A stretch of DNA of 64,000 nucleotides from Hyphomonas sp. (GTDB lineage: Bacteria > Pseudomonadota > Alphaproteobacteria > Caulobacterales > Hyphomonadaceae). Below are positions 7,581-17,200 of this stretch, one piece after another (the stretch's first letter is position 1; each line of letters opens with the position of its first letter). A program made the translations under genes and the position numbers. A model generated the notes under the pieces. The model was not told where the DNA came from and searched no databases. It saw only the letters and a program-made list of their open reading frames with translations. Location of the stretch: the NCBI RefSeq assembly GCF_017792385.1, contig NZ_CP051230.1, positions 2,976,001 to 3,040,000 on the forward strand, in the 5' to 3' direction.

Positions 7581-9350
7581 TCAGGCACCACCCTGTTGCG
7601 GTTCAGGCGTCTCATCGGGCGTGGCGACCGTCTCCGCTTCGAACAGTCCCGCGACCCGTGTCCACGCATCGGCAGGTGGGGACCCGGCCCCCTCGACAAG
7701 GCGCGTCGGCGGTACCTGCATCCAGCCCGGCCGCCAGTCAGGATTGGCCTTGCAACCCTCCCCGCTGATCCGGTTCGCCAGCAATTGCTTCTGCGCCTTG
7801 CCCGTGTCGGTGCGGCAGGATTCTGCGAGCGATGGAGTGGCAATATCGCCAATCATCGCATTGATGGCGCGTTTGTCCTTGGTGAGATCGAAGAAGGCCT
7901 CGTCAGGCGACCACGCTGCTGACAAATCGGTGCCACAGACATGCAGCACGGCTTCGACAATGCCATTCCCGGCTTCCAGTGTGCGGGCAATGACATTGGC
8001 CAGCACCTTCAACACATCCTCGTCCGACATGGCCAGCAGCGCCGAAAAAAGCTCGCACAGGCGATAGTCATCCCCGTTCCGGCGAAAGGCGGGATTGACG
8101 TTCAGGGATCTGAACAGCGCGTCGGTCTCCTGCGTCGTCCCGGCAAGTGCTGCGACAGACAGCGAGCCTTCCACGCTTGCCTGTGTTTCATCCTTGCGGG
8201 CTCGGAGCTCGAACGGCCGGACATCCCAGAGCGTGCTTCCGGCCATCGCATGCGCGGCCATCAGGCGGAGCGCAATCTCAGGCGATGCGGCAAGGCTCGC
8301 CTGCGCGGCTGCATGGCGATGGAGCAGGATGTATTCGGCAAGCGGGCCGGACATTTCCGGGCGGATCGCTGCGGGCGCGGCGTCGATATCGCCCTTCGCA
8401 GACTGCTGCCGTTTGCGAGCCTCAGCGGAGGTCAGCTGTCCCTCGTGGAACTGTACCGTGCCGTCATGGCGGATTTCCACAAAGACCTTCCCGCCATCTT
8501 CCATGGCGCACTGGACATGGTCCCAGCGATGGAAGTAGGCGCCGCGGTCCAGGCAGATGACATCGCTCCAGCCGTCTGACCTGTAGGCATCGATCCGCTC
8601 GGAAATCGCCACTGATTGGGCTTGCCAGAACTGGTCTGCGTCAGCGAATACGCCATGTTCGCCGAACAGGTCGGCGGTGACCTGTCCGGGATAGGTGTCG
8701 AGATCGAACAGCGCCTTGTCGCTCGTTATGGTCGTCCCACCGGTGATCCAAGCCTTGCAGGACCTGCCCATTGGCGCGCGTTCGGTCTCGCTCTCGAAAA
8801 GACGAAGCCATTCAGCCTGCTGGCCGGGCGTCGCAAGCGTCAGCGCGCGGATCGTTTCCCGGTCGATCTCGTCCTTTGCATAGAGGTCCCGGATCGGCGC
8901 AGCAAGCGAGGCCAGAGCAAGCACACGCCGGACCAGAAGCAGGGTCACTCCGAAGAAATCGGCTATCTCTTCCAGCGGCTGACCGGCTTCATGCAGGCGT
9001 TTGAAGGCGATGTATTGCTCCATTTCCGTGGCGGGCAGGCGCGCCACATTCTCGATCAGGGAGGCAGATATCGCGCTGGCGGCATCGCTTTCCGGCATGA
9101 TGGCGCAGGGCACGCGCGGGTTCGTGCCGGTCTCCCTGGCGATTTCCTTGAGGGCGAAGAAGCGGCGGCGTCCGGCAATGATGCCATAGGCCTGCCCCTC
9201 GCGCCGCACCAGCAGGGTCTGGCGCACGCCGCTCTCGCGAATGGAGGGCAGGAGGTCGGACACGTCAGGCTTGCGGCGTCCATGACGCATGTTCAGTTTC
9301 GAAATGCGCAGCGCGTCCAGCGGGATGTGTTTCAGTTCTGTCTCGGCCAT
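7581..9350 (-). CDS. parB: ParB/Spo0J-like partition protein of the conjugative element
   Basis: This 589-residue protein has the N-terminal ParB CTP-binding domain: LDALRISKLNMRHGRR, then the arginine-rich loop GIIAGRRRFFAL. A helix-turn-helix follows (LEEIADFFGVTLLLVRRVLAL). The long C-terminal extension of about 350 residues is usual for ParB proteins on alphaproteobacterial ICEs rather than chromosomal ParB (about 300 residues). No ParA is adjacent. ATG 9350 was chosen over 9512 because the ParB domain begins directly after it and it lies one base from the stop of the upstream gene. It probably stabilises the element or regulates its genes. Confidence 0.85.
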   Translation of the reverse strand: MAETELKHIPLDALRISKLNMRHGRRKPDVSDLLPSIRESGVRQTLLVRREGQAYGIIAGRRRFFALKEIARETGTNPRVPCAIMPESDAASAISASLIENVARLPATEMEQYIAFKRLHEAGQPLEEIADFFGVTLLLVRRVLALASLAAPIRDLYAKDEIDRETIRALTLATPGQQAEWLRLFESETERAPMGRSCKAWITGGTTITSDKALFDLDTYPGQVTADLFGEHGVFADADQFWQAQSVAISERIDAYRSDGWSDVICLDRGAYFHRWDHVQCAMEDGGKVFVEIRHDGTVQFHEGQLTSAEARKRQQSAKGDIDAAPAAIRPEMSGPLAEYILLHRHAAAQASLAASPEIALRLMAAHAMAGSTLWDVRPFELRARKDETQASVEGSLSVAALAGTTQETDALFRSLNVNPAFRRNGDDYRLCELFSALLAMSDEDVLKVLANVIARTLEAGNGIVEAVLHVCGTDLSAAWSPDEAFFDLTKDKRAINAMIGDIATPSLAESCRTDTGKAQKQLLANRISGEGCKANPDWRPGWMQVPPTRLVEGAGSPPADAWTRVAGLFEAETVATPDETPEPQQGGA

Positions 9351-9351
9351 G

Positions 9352-9582
9352 TCAGGTCTCCGTCTCTGGCGGGTAGAGGGACAGGCCCAGCTTCCATACG
9401 GACTGTCTCCATCTGATTTTCGTGAATGCGTGACCGTCCCGGTCGCGCGAGGGATGCGGGTCGCTCTCGCCCCAATCATAATCGTGCAGGATGATGTCCG
9501 GCTCGCATGCACCGATACGGATATCGGTGATCCGGCCCTCGATCACGGTCAGGATCAGGCAGGGGCGGGGCAGGATGCTCAT
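9352..9582 (-). CDS. Small conserved-looking hypothetical protein
   Basis: This 76-residue protein has no recognised domain. It contains a hydrophobic strand-rich N-terminal half (ILPRPCLILTVIEGRITDIRIGA) and a charged C-terminal half. Its ATG overlaps the ardA stop as ATGA and its stop lies one base before the parB start, so the three genes form a tightly packed operon. That packing is the main support for it being real. Confidence 0.55.
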   Translation of the reverse strand: MSILPRPCLILTVIEGRITDIRIGACEPDIILHDYDWGESDPHPSRDRDGHAFTKIRWRQSVWKLGLSLYPPETET

Positions 9583-10142
9583 TGCGACCAGAAGACGTGC
9601 AAGGCGTCGATCCCGGTCCGGAGTGTCATGATGTCGCCGGATAGTTCCATGTCCCGGCCGAGCGCCTGCCAGTCAATATAGGGCTGAAGCGCTTGCGGGA
9701 TGTTGGTGCCGGTCTCGCGATGGAGGCTTTCGGCAAACTCGCCGAGCGAGCCATACTGGCCCGCATGATCCTCGAAGGCCGCACGCGCCGCAGCGAGATC
9801 GCCGGCAAAATGCCGGTGCAGGCACGCGCCAAGACGGCCATGCGCCCGGATGAATTCCGCCAGATCACAGACGGTCTGAAACCCTGCATATTCGGCAATC
9901 TCGGCGCCTTCAAAGCCTTCATGATCATGGATCGCCCATTCCTCGGCATCCGGCACCGGGCTCGACGCCAGCATGGCGCGGACCGCCTGCATGATCTCGC
10001 GCGGCTTCGTGGCCGGTATCCAGCACCCATGCAAATGGCCGTGATTGTAGGCCGCCAGACAGGCGACATAGATGCGCGGGGAATTTTCAGCCGGGGGCAC
10101 GGGGGTCACCGCAAGAGGAACTGCCGGGTCTGGTCTGGTCAT
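9579..10142 (-). CDS. ardA: ArdA antirestriction protein
   Basis: ArdA proteins mimic DNA and block type I restriction enzymes, protecting a conjugative element on entry to a new host. This 187-residue protein has the typical opening PRIYVACLAAYNHGHLHGCW and is acidic in the middle (PDAEEWAIHDHEGFEGAEIAEYAG). Length and motif fit the family. The stop overlaps the next gene as ATGA. No anti-restriction partner (ArdB or ArdC) was seen nearby. Confidence 0.88.
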   Translation of the reverse strand: MTRPDPAVPLAVTPVPPAENSPRIYVACLAAYNHGHLHGCWIPATKPREIMQAVRAMLASSPVPDAEEWAIHDHEGFEGAEIAEYAGFQTVCDLAEFIRAHGRLGACLHRHFAGDLAAARAAFEDHAGQYGSLGEFAESLHRETGTNIPQALQPYIDWQALGRDMELSGDIMTLRTGIDALHVFWSQ

Positions 10143-10419
10143 GGGTCAAGCCTCGTCTGCCCGCCCAAATTCCCTCCCGCATCAGGCGGGGGTGGGCGGC
10201 GAGACTGCCGGCAGGCCGGACCCATAGCCGGTTGGGCAAGGCGGCAAGGTAGGGTGTTTCCCATCCATTCGGACGCTGCTCGTCCCGGCGCCTTGCGCAA
10301 GCGGCGGGTCCGGGCAGTCCGGTCGTCCGCCCACCCCCGTCTGCCTGCGCATGGAATTGCCGTAGTCGAGCCAAGCAATGGCCGTGCGTTCCAGAATGCC
10401 CTATGAGTTCACAGCTTGA

Positions 10420-12936
10420 TCATTGCGGAGAATTTGAGCGGGATTGGCGAAGGTTACCGATCATAGGCGACAAGCTTTCAGCCAGTTGTTTTCGGACAGC
10501 TTTGTCCTTCGAATACCGACGGCGGTCCAAATTGATTTTCAGGATCTGGTAGTCGTTTCCGTGGGCTCGCGGCGGCATAGCGTCGACAACTGCCCTCAAC
10601 TCCTTCATCATGTCTGGACCATGCTCTCCAAATGGGCTGTCCAGATCTTCAGCGAGGGACGAAACTACTGCATCCCCCAGGAGCAGAAATGCCTTTTCAT
10701 AGTGATCGGCTCGTAACTCAGATCGACCTGCTTCAGCCTTGTTGCGATAGCACCGTGCCAATTTCAGTTTTGCGCCGACGATGTCTTCCGGTCTGCCGCG
10801 CATTTTATAATGCTCTAGCAGCCCAGTGAACAAAAGCTCGGCCGTTGCGAGCGCTTCGACATCTCTTGTGGCCTCTCCCAGCCGTCGATGTGCTTCCGCT
10901 GCATGCTGGTAGTCATATAGAAGTCCGGGATCAAACGAATGCCGTCGGTCTATCCTCAAGGCGTCTCCATAACCGGCAGCTGATCTCCGGAATCGCACCA
11001 AAATTTCATTAGTGAGCTGATGGTCATCATTGTGCTCGCTGAGTCGAATTCCCCATCGCAGGTTCAATTGAGCCAGTCTAAGCAAACTCTCTTGATGCCA
11101 GAATTCATTTGTTGTTCCATCAAGTTTCTTGATGGCACGAGATAGCCTTTGTGCCGCAGTTTCAAATATCTCGTTGTAGTTTTCTGCTTTCGAGGCAACG
11201 AAAACGTCTAGTCGAACCTGATAAAGTAAACATTCGTGACGAACATGGGATCTATGGGATAGTTGGGCATGTCTCATGATCATTTTGAGATTAGCCTCTA
11301 ACTTGTCTATTTCCTGTCGATCGGGCCAGGTATCTGCGCTCTCCCACTTCTTTATGACCAACTTTGCGTAATTCAGGCCAAATACAAAGTAATCGTCAGG
11401 GAATGTCTTTGGATCGCATGTGGATCTGCAAATGTTCAGAATATCTGTTGCTCTTTCCAGTGATTTAGCGTCTCCGGTCATGGAGAACAGGGCTTCATTT
11501 ACAACCGCAAGCAAATTCGTTGCCTCCAGAACGAGGCTGGTACTTGATTTCAATCTTCTCATCTCTTTGATTAGATTGAACAAACATTTTTCGGTTTTCT
11601 GCAGAAGTTCAGTATTCTGTTGCAGGCGCGCGTGCTGGGCTTTCGAGGACAGGAATATAAGCTGAGCATGAACCGGAGCCATTCCTCCATAGAGCGCATT
11701 GCTCTCGTCTGCAATTTTGGCAGCTTCTTTGGTATAAGCTTGACGAATTAATTCGGGAACGTCGAAGGAATCCGCGAATTGTTGCATCAACGCCGAGAGC
11801 TTCGCCAATGTCTCAGCTCGTTGGTGAGGACTTGATGAGGTCGTCCTTGCTCGATCTGCTTTTTCCAATGCAATTATTGCGGAAAGCCGGAATCTTGACA
11901 CACCAAACTTGTTGGCGAGACCGGAGAGTTCAAAGCTTAATTCGGAAAGCCGAGGGAAAGTATATACTGAGCTGCCAGTCGCGGCATCCTGGATTAGAAA
12001 TTCTATTTCCCGCTGAGCGTTCAAGCTGCCATGGCGGGCAAAACAGGTCAGTTGAGTGAGCGCCTCGTCAACTCGGCGAGAAGGCTCACCATCGCGTATG
12101 ATGCGCCGAATTTCACGAAGGTCCTCACCAGTCCTTTGGCGCCGTATGATGTCTAGAATTTGAAACAGCGTAGTTAGTATGACGAGGTCCAAAAAGACTC
12201 GTAACGCAAGTTGGAGAAGCTTGCCAATCGGGCCACCAGGTGCCAATCCGCTTGGATTGTTCCAATCGAAGACTTCAGATACGTCGATGATTGGCAGGGC
12301 CATCAGCAATTCTCCTCCCACGAAAGCAGTGGATTGAGCATATGGAATGATTGCGTCGCCCTTGAGACTTGCCTCCACCTCTCCCAATCTCGAGAAACCA
12401 ATTGTGAAGAATGCCATCAAAAAGATTAGTCCGAGCAACAACTCATTGCTGAGATCGCTTTTGTCAGACGTTGCCTTGTTTTGAGTTTCCCTCAATCGGC
12501 GGCCCGTTTCGTCCTTTTTCCATGCGCGATAGATGGCCAGTACAGACAACACTCCCAGTATCGTAGCCCACATTCCATACCAGTAGGGGGCGAACACGGC
12601 GATGAGAGTCCAAAGAAGAAACCAGGCCAGAAGCAGAGCCCAACGTTGCATGGCTGACGGCTTCCGGATTCCTGTAACAGGTGCAACTCGTTCAATCAGA
12701 AACCTGTCCGTGACCCGGAAAAATGTGATCAGCATGTTTCCCGTGAATCTGGAGCTAAAAAGGCGATAGACGACGATGACGACCATGCCGAAAGCAAATG
12801 TGCAGACCAAAGCCGCGATCGCGTCAACAAGCGTCTCGTCGACTTCGATGGAACCGATCAAACCATTCGGAAACATTTCCCACCCCCACGAGAAAGACGG
12901 ATCCTTAAGGTAGGGCTGAGCTTTTCGCAAACTCAA
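10420..12936 (-). CDS. Unrecognised large membrane protein with helical C-terminal domain
   Basis: I do not recognise this 838-residue protein. The N-terminal third contains five to six predicted transmembrane helices (about residues 38-58, 98-116, 118-136, 165-183, 203-217 and 240-262). Residues 270-838 are soluble, highly charged and helical, in a pattern like degenerate TPR/ARM-type repeats (for example repeated AxxYxxAL and LxxLAQLNLRWG stretches). Base composition is visibly less GC-rich than its neighbours, suggesting recent acquisition. It lies alone as cargo between ardA and a GNAT gene inside the conjugative module. A defence or signalling role is possible but unproven. Confidence 0.6.
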   Translation of the reverse strand: MSLRKAQPYLKDPSFSWGWEMFPNGLIGSIEVDETLVDAIAALVCTFAFGMVVIVVYRLFSSRFTGNMLITFFRVTDRFLIERVAPVTGIRKPSAMQRWALLLAWFLLWTLIAVFAPYWYGMWATILGVLSVLAIYRAWKKDETGRRLRETQNKATSDKSDLSNELLLGLIFLMAFFTIGFSRLGEVEASLKGDAIIPYAQSTAFVGGELLMALPIIDVSEVFDWNNPSGLAPGGPIGKLLQLALRVFLDLVILTTLFQILDIIRRQRTGEDLREIRRIIRDGEPSRRVDEALTQLTCFARHGSLNAQREIEFLIQDAATGSSVYTFPRLSELSFELSGLANKFGVSRFRLSAIIALEKADRARTTSSSPHQRAETLAKLSALMQQFADSFDVPELIRQAYTKEAAKIADESNALYGGMAPVHAQLIFLSSKAQHARLQQNTELLQKTEKCLFNLIKEMRRLKSSTSLVLEATNLLAVVNEALFSMTGDAKSLERATDILNICRSTCDPKTFPDDYFVFGLNYAKLVIKKWESADTWPDRQEIDKLEANLKMIMRHAQLSHRSHVRHECLLYQVRLDVFVASKAENYNEIFETAAQRLSRAIKKLDGTTNEFWHQESLLRLAQLNLRWGIRLSEHNDDHQLTNEILVRFRRSAAGYGDALRIDRRHSFDPGLLYDYQHAAEAHRRLGEATRDVEALATAELLFTGLLEHYKMRGRPEDIVGAKLKLARCYRNKAEAGRSELRADHYEKAFLLLGDAVVSSLAEDLDSPFGEHGPDMMKELRAVVDAMPPRAHGNDYQILKINLDRRRYSKDKAVRKQLAESLSPMIGNLRQSRSNSPQ

Positions 12937-13085
12937 GCCTTGATCGATTTAATTCTGGTTGGAAGGCACCTTTCTGAATTCAAGCTGGACGTCGTTTGGA
13001 GCGGGTGTACATGATCTCCCATCAACCCCCAGCGTTTTCGAACGCGTCTAGCCGGGACCGGGGAATCATCCCACCGGATTCTGGC

Positions 13086-13535
13086 ATGACGCTCTATGTG
13101 AGAGATTATCGCGCCTCCGATAAGGACGCGCTGATCGGGTTGTGGCAGGCCTGCGACCTGCTGCGGCCGTGGAATGATCCAGCCGCTGACATCGCCCGCG
13201 CAATTGCCGCGAAGGACGCGACCCTTCTGGTTGGACATGAGGCGGGCGAACTCATTGCCAGCGTCATGACCGGATATGACGGCCATCGGGGCTGGGCCTA
13301 CTATTTCGCTGTGGCGCCAGACCGGCGCAGCCGGGGCCATGGGCGGGAAATCATGGAAGAGGCCGGCCTCTGGCTTGCTGCGCGGGGCGCGCCGAAGATG
13401 GAATTGATGGTGCGAGAGGGGAATTTGGATGCACGAGCCTTCTATGCGAAGCTCGGCTTCGAGCGCCAGGCCGTCGATGTCTATGGCAAATGGCTGGTCG
13501 AGCCGGCTGGCGGGACGGCCCCCGATGAATACTGA
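13086..13535 (+). CDS. GNAT family N-acetyltransferase (YpeA-like)
   Basis: This 149-residue protein is a compact single-domain acetyltransferase. The acetyl-CoA-binding motif A is visible as VAPDRRSRGHGREIMEEAG, followed by the late motif NLDARAFYAKLGFE. It resembles YpeA-type acetyltransferases; the substrate cannot be told. I chose ATG 13086 (MTLYVRDY) because the fold begins there; a longer start at 12996 adds 30 unstructured residues. It is opposite in strand to its neighbours and probably accessory cargo. Confidence 0.8.
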   Translation: MTLYVRDYRASDKDALIGLWQACDLLRPWNDPAADIARAIAAKDATLLVGHEAGELIASVMTGYDGHRGWAYYFAVAPDRRSRGHGREIMEEAGLWLAARGAPKMELMVREGNLDARAFYAKLGFERQAVDVYGKWLVEPAGGTAPDEY

Positions 13536-13782
13536 GAGGGCCACGCGCCCGTGACCCCTCTGGCCGCGAGGCCAGTGGGAAGCACGCCGCGCGGCCCCGG
13601 GCCGGCGAGCCCCCGCAGCCCTTGCTGCCCCGGCCGGGGCGGCATGGGACCGGAGACGAAGCCGGGCAAGCCGGATGCCTGATACCGATCAGTCGGCCGG
13701 GGAGATCCGATGCGCCCCGCGTCAGCGGGCCCGGGGCGGGATGTTGCCCCTGGAGGCTGTTTGGGGCCCGTGAGCGGCCCGA

Positions 13783-14622
13783 TCACAGTCGCCTGCGACC
13801 GGAGGCAGACGGCGCGAGCAATTCCCTGTAGCGGCCCTGGATGAGAGAGGCGGCGCGTTTGCGCGAACGGCGCACCGAATCCTTCATCGCGCGGTCGGGC
13901 CCGGCCCAGGCCGCTTCGGCCCGCGCGTGGCCATAGATGACATGCGCAGTCTGGCGCAGGGAGAGGCCTGCCAGCTGGCAGTCCCAGGCGATGAGCGCGT
14001 TGCGCAGGGCAAGCTGGGTCCTGGTCCAGGCAGGCAGATCCGGTTCCTGCTGGTCCGAGAAGACCCGGAATGCATCTTCCAGCAGGCGCACGCGCTGGGT
14101 AAGGGAGTCGACGCCGCTGATCATGAAGCCGAGCCTTACCGGATCTGAGGTCAGCAGCGAGCATCCCGTACACCTGACCTGCACGATATGGGGCCAGCCG
14201 CGCACCAGAAGGTGTTCACGTCCGGCAGAATCGACAAGGTGGACGAGATTGCAGCAGCTTTCGGCCCGTTGCCGGATTTCGCACGTCTCTCCGGGCATGG
14301 CGGGCGAGACATGCAGCTGGACCTGACGGGGAAATTGCGATCCCGACCAGAAAGCCTGGGCGTCATAGCCATTGGCTGCCGGATCGGGAAAAAAGGCGAG
14401 CCCCCAGCGATCGGCGGCGGTCTGGTCGGTCCGGGGCCGGATCAGCAATGTGTTCGGACATGCCTTGCGCACCGACAGCGTGCCGGCGGGTTCGCGGGCG
14501 GCATCGGCAAGAAACAGCCGGTTGCGGCGCAGGAATTCCCAGGCCCAGCGGCTGCGCGACAGGGTACGGGTATAGGCATAATCCTCGGCCCGGACCGGAT
14601 AGGGTTCATGTTCTTCGGCCAT
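13783..14622 (-). CDS. DUF2285 domain protein with N-terminal DUF6499-like segment
   Basis: This 279-residue protein is typical of alphaproteobacterial ICEs. The N-terminal segment RSRWAWEFLRRNRLF is the DUF6499-like 'transcriptional regulator' motif. The C-terminal DUF2285 part (about residues 150-270) ends in VRRSRKRAASLIQGRYRELL, a basic helix-turn-helix-like region. In related elements such proteins lie next to small HTH regulators, but their activity is not established. It faces the divergent SRAP gene across a 121-base AT-rich intergenic region that probably carries both promoters. Confidence 0.8.
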   Translation of the reverse strand: MAEEHEPYPVRAEDYAYTRTLSRSRWAWEFLRRNRLFLADAAREPAGTLSVRKACPNTLLIRPRTDQTAADRWGLAFFPDPAANGYDAQAFWSGSQFPRQVQLHVSPAMPGETCEIRQRAESCCNLVHLVDSAGREHLLVRGWPHIVQVRCTGCSLLTSDPVRLGFMISGVDSLTQRVRLLEDAFRVFSDQQEPDLPAWTRTQLALRNALIAWDCQLAGLSLRQTAHVIYGHARAEAAWAGPDRAMKDSVRRSRKRAASLIQGRYRELLAPSASGRRRL

Positions 14623-14743
14623 GACAAAGCCTCCTTGGGGCCAGGGCCTTGCAAGATGGAATCCAAAATAAACTTAAACGAGAAAATTTCGTGCCGGCCC
14701 CTGCGTCTTTTCCCTGCCTGCCAGGCGTGCCAGACTGGCGCTC

Positions 14744-15442
14744 ATGTGCGGAAAATTCAGGTATTTTGCGAATTGGGCAGAGATCCATGATTTCTCGCAG
14801 CCGCTGACGGCGCGTGCGAGCAATCTGCCCGAAGACATCGCCATGCCCATGGCGACTGCGCCGGTCCTGCATCTCGGGCCGGATGGGCAGCGCCGGGCCC
14901 GGCCAATGCGCTGGGGCTTTACCGGACTGCGCCAGGGCCGGCGCTTTCCCGAACACATCCATGCGCGCAATGACCGGCTGCAGGCCTCACAGCTCTGGCG
15001 GCCGCATTTCGAGGCAAGACGCGGGCTTCTCATCGTGACAAGCTTCAATGAGGGCGAGGAAATCCCGACCTTTCGCCCGGACCGCATCACCCCGACCGGC
15101 AAGACACGCACGCGGCAATGGACCATCCGGCCGAAAGACGGCCAGCGTCTCGCCATTGCCGTCCTCTATCGCGAGAGAGAGGACACCGGACCGGAATTCG
15201 TCATGTGCACGACCGGGGCCAATGAAGGCATTTCCCAATTCGTCACCGGCGATCCCGACAAGCGTATGGCGGCGGTCCTGCATCCCGAAAACCTGCCGAC
15301 CTGGCTTGGCGAAGCAGGGGCGAGCCTCGACCAGATCCAGTCCGTCCTGATCCCGTTCGAAGACAATGGCAGCTGGCAGATGGAGCCCGAAGACCAGCGG
15401 TCAGCTCCCCTTGCAGATCCGCGACAAGGCAGCCTGTTCTGA
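14744..15442 (+). CDS. Divergent SRAP (YedK/HMCES-like) DNA-crosslink protein
   Basis: SRAP proteins crosslink covalently to abasic sites in single-stranded DNA through Cys2. This 232-residue member begins MCGKFRYF, so the catalytic cysteine is kept, and the SRAP core ARPMRWGFTG is present. Other active-site positions look changed. The segment IHARNDR stands where YedK has INARVET, and DPDKRM where YedK has IHDRRP, so the conserved Asn and His seem replaced; SFNEGEE replaces FEWK. It may protect single-stranded DNA during transfer. The family call is firm; retained activity is not. Confidence 0.8.
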   Translation: MCGKFRYFANWAEIHDFSQPLTARASNLPEDIAMPMATAPVLHLGPDGQRRARPMRWGFTGLRQGRRFPEHIHARNDRLQASQLWRPHFEARRGLLIVTSFNEGEEIPTFRPDRITPTGKTRTRQWTIRPKDGQRLAIAVLYREREDTGPEFVMCTTGANEGISQFVTGDPDKRMAAVLHPENLPTWLGEAGASLDQIQSVLIPFEDNGSWQMEPEDQRSAPLADPRQGSLF

Positions 15443-15589
15443 TCGGGTGATAGGGGACGAGTTGAACAGGAATTGCGAAGTTGCCGAGCGCGAAGAGGCG
15501 GGGCGGTTTGTAATATTTGTTTCAATCCTCCTTCATGAATTCGTCGCGTTGGTCCGCCAATAGCGCGAGCAGAGAGTTCAAGGCGCATC

Positions 15590-16195
15590 ATGCAGGCAAA
15601 ACCTTCCCGTTCCGATCATGCAGGTCCGCCGAACATCGTGTCAGATCCGGTCAGCATGACGCCGTCTGATGGCGAACCGGAGGACCTGGCCGACCGTGTC
15701 AGGTTCCTGAACCATCTCTTTCGCCAGCATTATGGTGAACTCGTCGGCCGGCTCCGGAAGATATATGGGGCGGGTCCGCCAGAACCGGAGGATATTGCCC
15801 AAGCGGCATTCTCGAAGCTTGCGGGCCTTGAAGAGGTCCGCCGGATCCGCTCGCCCCGTGCGTTTCTGTTCCGGACGGCGATCAATCTGGCGCTCAATTC
15901 CAATGACAAGGTCCGACGTGGACGAAACTTCGTCAGAAACTCGTTGAATGGAAATATTTCCCCGAATGTGGAAGAAATCTCGCCGGAAACTGTCTTAATG
16001 GGAAAGCAGGACCTCGAGCGGGTCGCGCGCGCGATCAGGCGTCTGACGCCGAAGCAGAGAGAGATCCTGTTGCGAACCAGGTTCAGGGGACAGACCTATG
16101 CGGAGATCCGGAAAGAGACAGGCTGGAGCGAGGCAGATATTTCGCGCCAACTCCACAATATCATGGCGCTGCTCCAGGCCGGGCTGGATGAATAG
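15590..16195 (+). CDS. fecI: ECF sigma factor, FecI-like
   Basis: This 201-residue sigma factor has region 2 at about residues 40-110 (FRQHYGELVGRLRK, then EPEDIAQAAFSKL) and region 4 near the C-terminus (LTPKQREILLRTRFRGQTYAEI, then a helix-turn-helix). It is followed by a FecR-type gene and a TonB receptor, the usual surface-signalling layout. In that scheme, ligand-bound receptor signals through FecR to release this sigma factor, which transcribes the receptor. The symbol is by analogy; the ligand is not iron citrate as far as can be seen. Confidence 0.88.
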   Translation: MQAKPSRSDHAGPPNIVSDPVSMTPSDGEPEDLADRVRFLNHLFRQHYGELVGRLRKIYGAGPPEPEDIAQAAFSKLAGLEEVRRIRSPRAFLFRTAINLALNSNDKVRRGRNFVRNSLNGNISPNVEEISPETVLMGKQDLERVARAIRRLTPKQREILLRTRFRGQTYAEIRKETGWSEADISRQLHNIMALLQAGLDE

Positions 16196-16204
16196 GTGGC
16201 TGCC

Positions 16205-17200
16205 ATGAAGACACGCGGCACGCCTGTACCGACCGGATTACCCGACATCACGGCGCCAGACGCCGAGGCAAGTGCCTGGCTGGTCCATTTTGCTTCCGGA
16301 CGGCATGATCCGGCTAAGGAGCAGGCCTTCGCCGCATGGCTCGACGCATCTCCCGATCATCGCGCCGCATTCCGCAGGGCGTCCCAATTATGGGACGGCA
16401 TTGCCGAAATTGACGGTATCGAACACATGCTGGCCGGGCAGGATACTGTCCGCATTCCCCGGCAGCAGCGAACCCCGTCCCGGCGCGGTCTGCTGCTTGG
16501 GGGGCTTGCGGCAAGCCTTGCCTGTGCGGCGGGCACCGGCCTGCTGCTTCTTGGACCATCTGCTTCAGATCCGGTCTCTTTCTCTACTGCGCGGGGAGAG
16601 ATCAGGACCTTCACCCTGACCGATGGCAGCAAAATCACGCTCGGTGGCGCGAGCCGGGTCGAGGGGCTTTTTTCAGATGCGGCCCGCGACCTTCGGCTTG
16701 TCAATGGGAATGCCTATTTCGACATTGCGCGTGATGAGCGCCGTCCGCTCAGCGTCAATGCCGGGCGGGTCCGGGTCCGCGTGCTTGGCACCCGGTTCGA
16801 CATCAGGAAGCGGACCGGGCAGGTATCTGTCGCAGTCGAGCATGGACATGTCCGTGTCATGGCCGATGCCGCGGCGCGGGATTTGCGCGCCGGCGAGCGG
16901 ATCGTGTCCGATGCTGCGTTGCCGCTCGGCGAGGTCGGGACCTTTGACGCCGACAGGGTTTTTTCCTGGAGAACGGGCCGCCTTTCTTTTGTCGACGCCC
17001 CGCTGCGCGACATTGTGGCGGACATGAACCAGTATAGCGACCTGCCGGTCAGACTGGCCCCGGGCGCGCCGGCAGAGATGCGGCTGACACTGTCTTTCCC
17101 GGTCGGGCAGATTGGCCAGGTCCTCGCGGGTCTGGATGCGGCCTATCCTCTCGATGTGCGCGAGAGCGATACAGAAATCGTGATCTTTGCGAGCCGCTGA
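16205..17200 (+). CDS. fecR: FecR family anti-sigma regulator
   Basis: This 331-residue protein has the N-terminal DUF4880 domain (EASAWLVHFASGR, then FAAWLDASPDHRAAF), one transmembrane helix (about residues 95-115, LLLGGLAASLACAAGTGLLLL), and the periplasmic FecR domain (RTFTLTDGSKITLGGASRVE). A C-terminal STN-like segment (NQYSDLPVRLAPG) completes it. I prefer ATG 16205; an in-frame GTG at 16196 abuts the sigma-factor stop. It transduces the receptor signal to the ECF sigma factor just upstream. Confidence 0.88.
   Translation: MKTRGTPVPTGLPDITAPDAEASAWLVHFASGRHDPAKEQAFAAWLDASPDHRAAFRRASQLWDGIAEIDGIEHMLAGQDTVRIPRQQRTPSRRGLLLGGLAASLACAAGTGLLLLGPSASDPVSFSTARGEIRTFTLTDGSKITLGGASRVEGLFSDAARDLRLVNGNAYFDIARDERRPLSVNAGRVRVRVLGTRFDIRKRTGQVSVAVEHGHVRVMADAAARDLRAGERIVSDAALPLGEVGTFDADRVFSWRTGRLSFVDAPLRDIVADMNQYSDLPVRLAPGAPAEMRLTLSFPVGQIGQVLAGLDAAYPLDVRESDTEIVIFASR

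Noticed and set aside
13536..13782. GC-rich intergenic stretch as a structured RNA
   Set aside because: Many short GC-rich pairings exist, as expected by composition; no conserved RNA family or clear hairpin-plus-T-run was seen.
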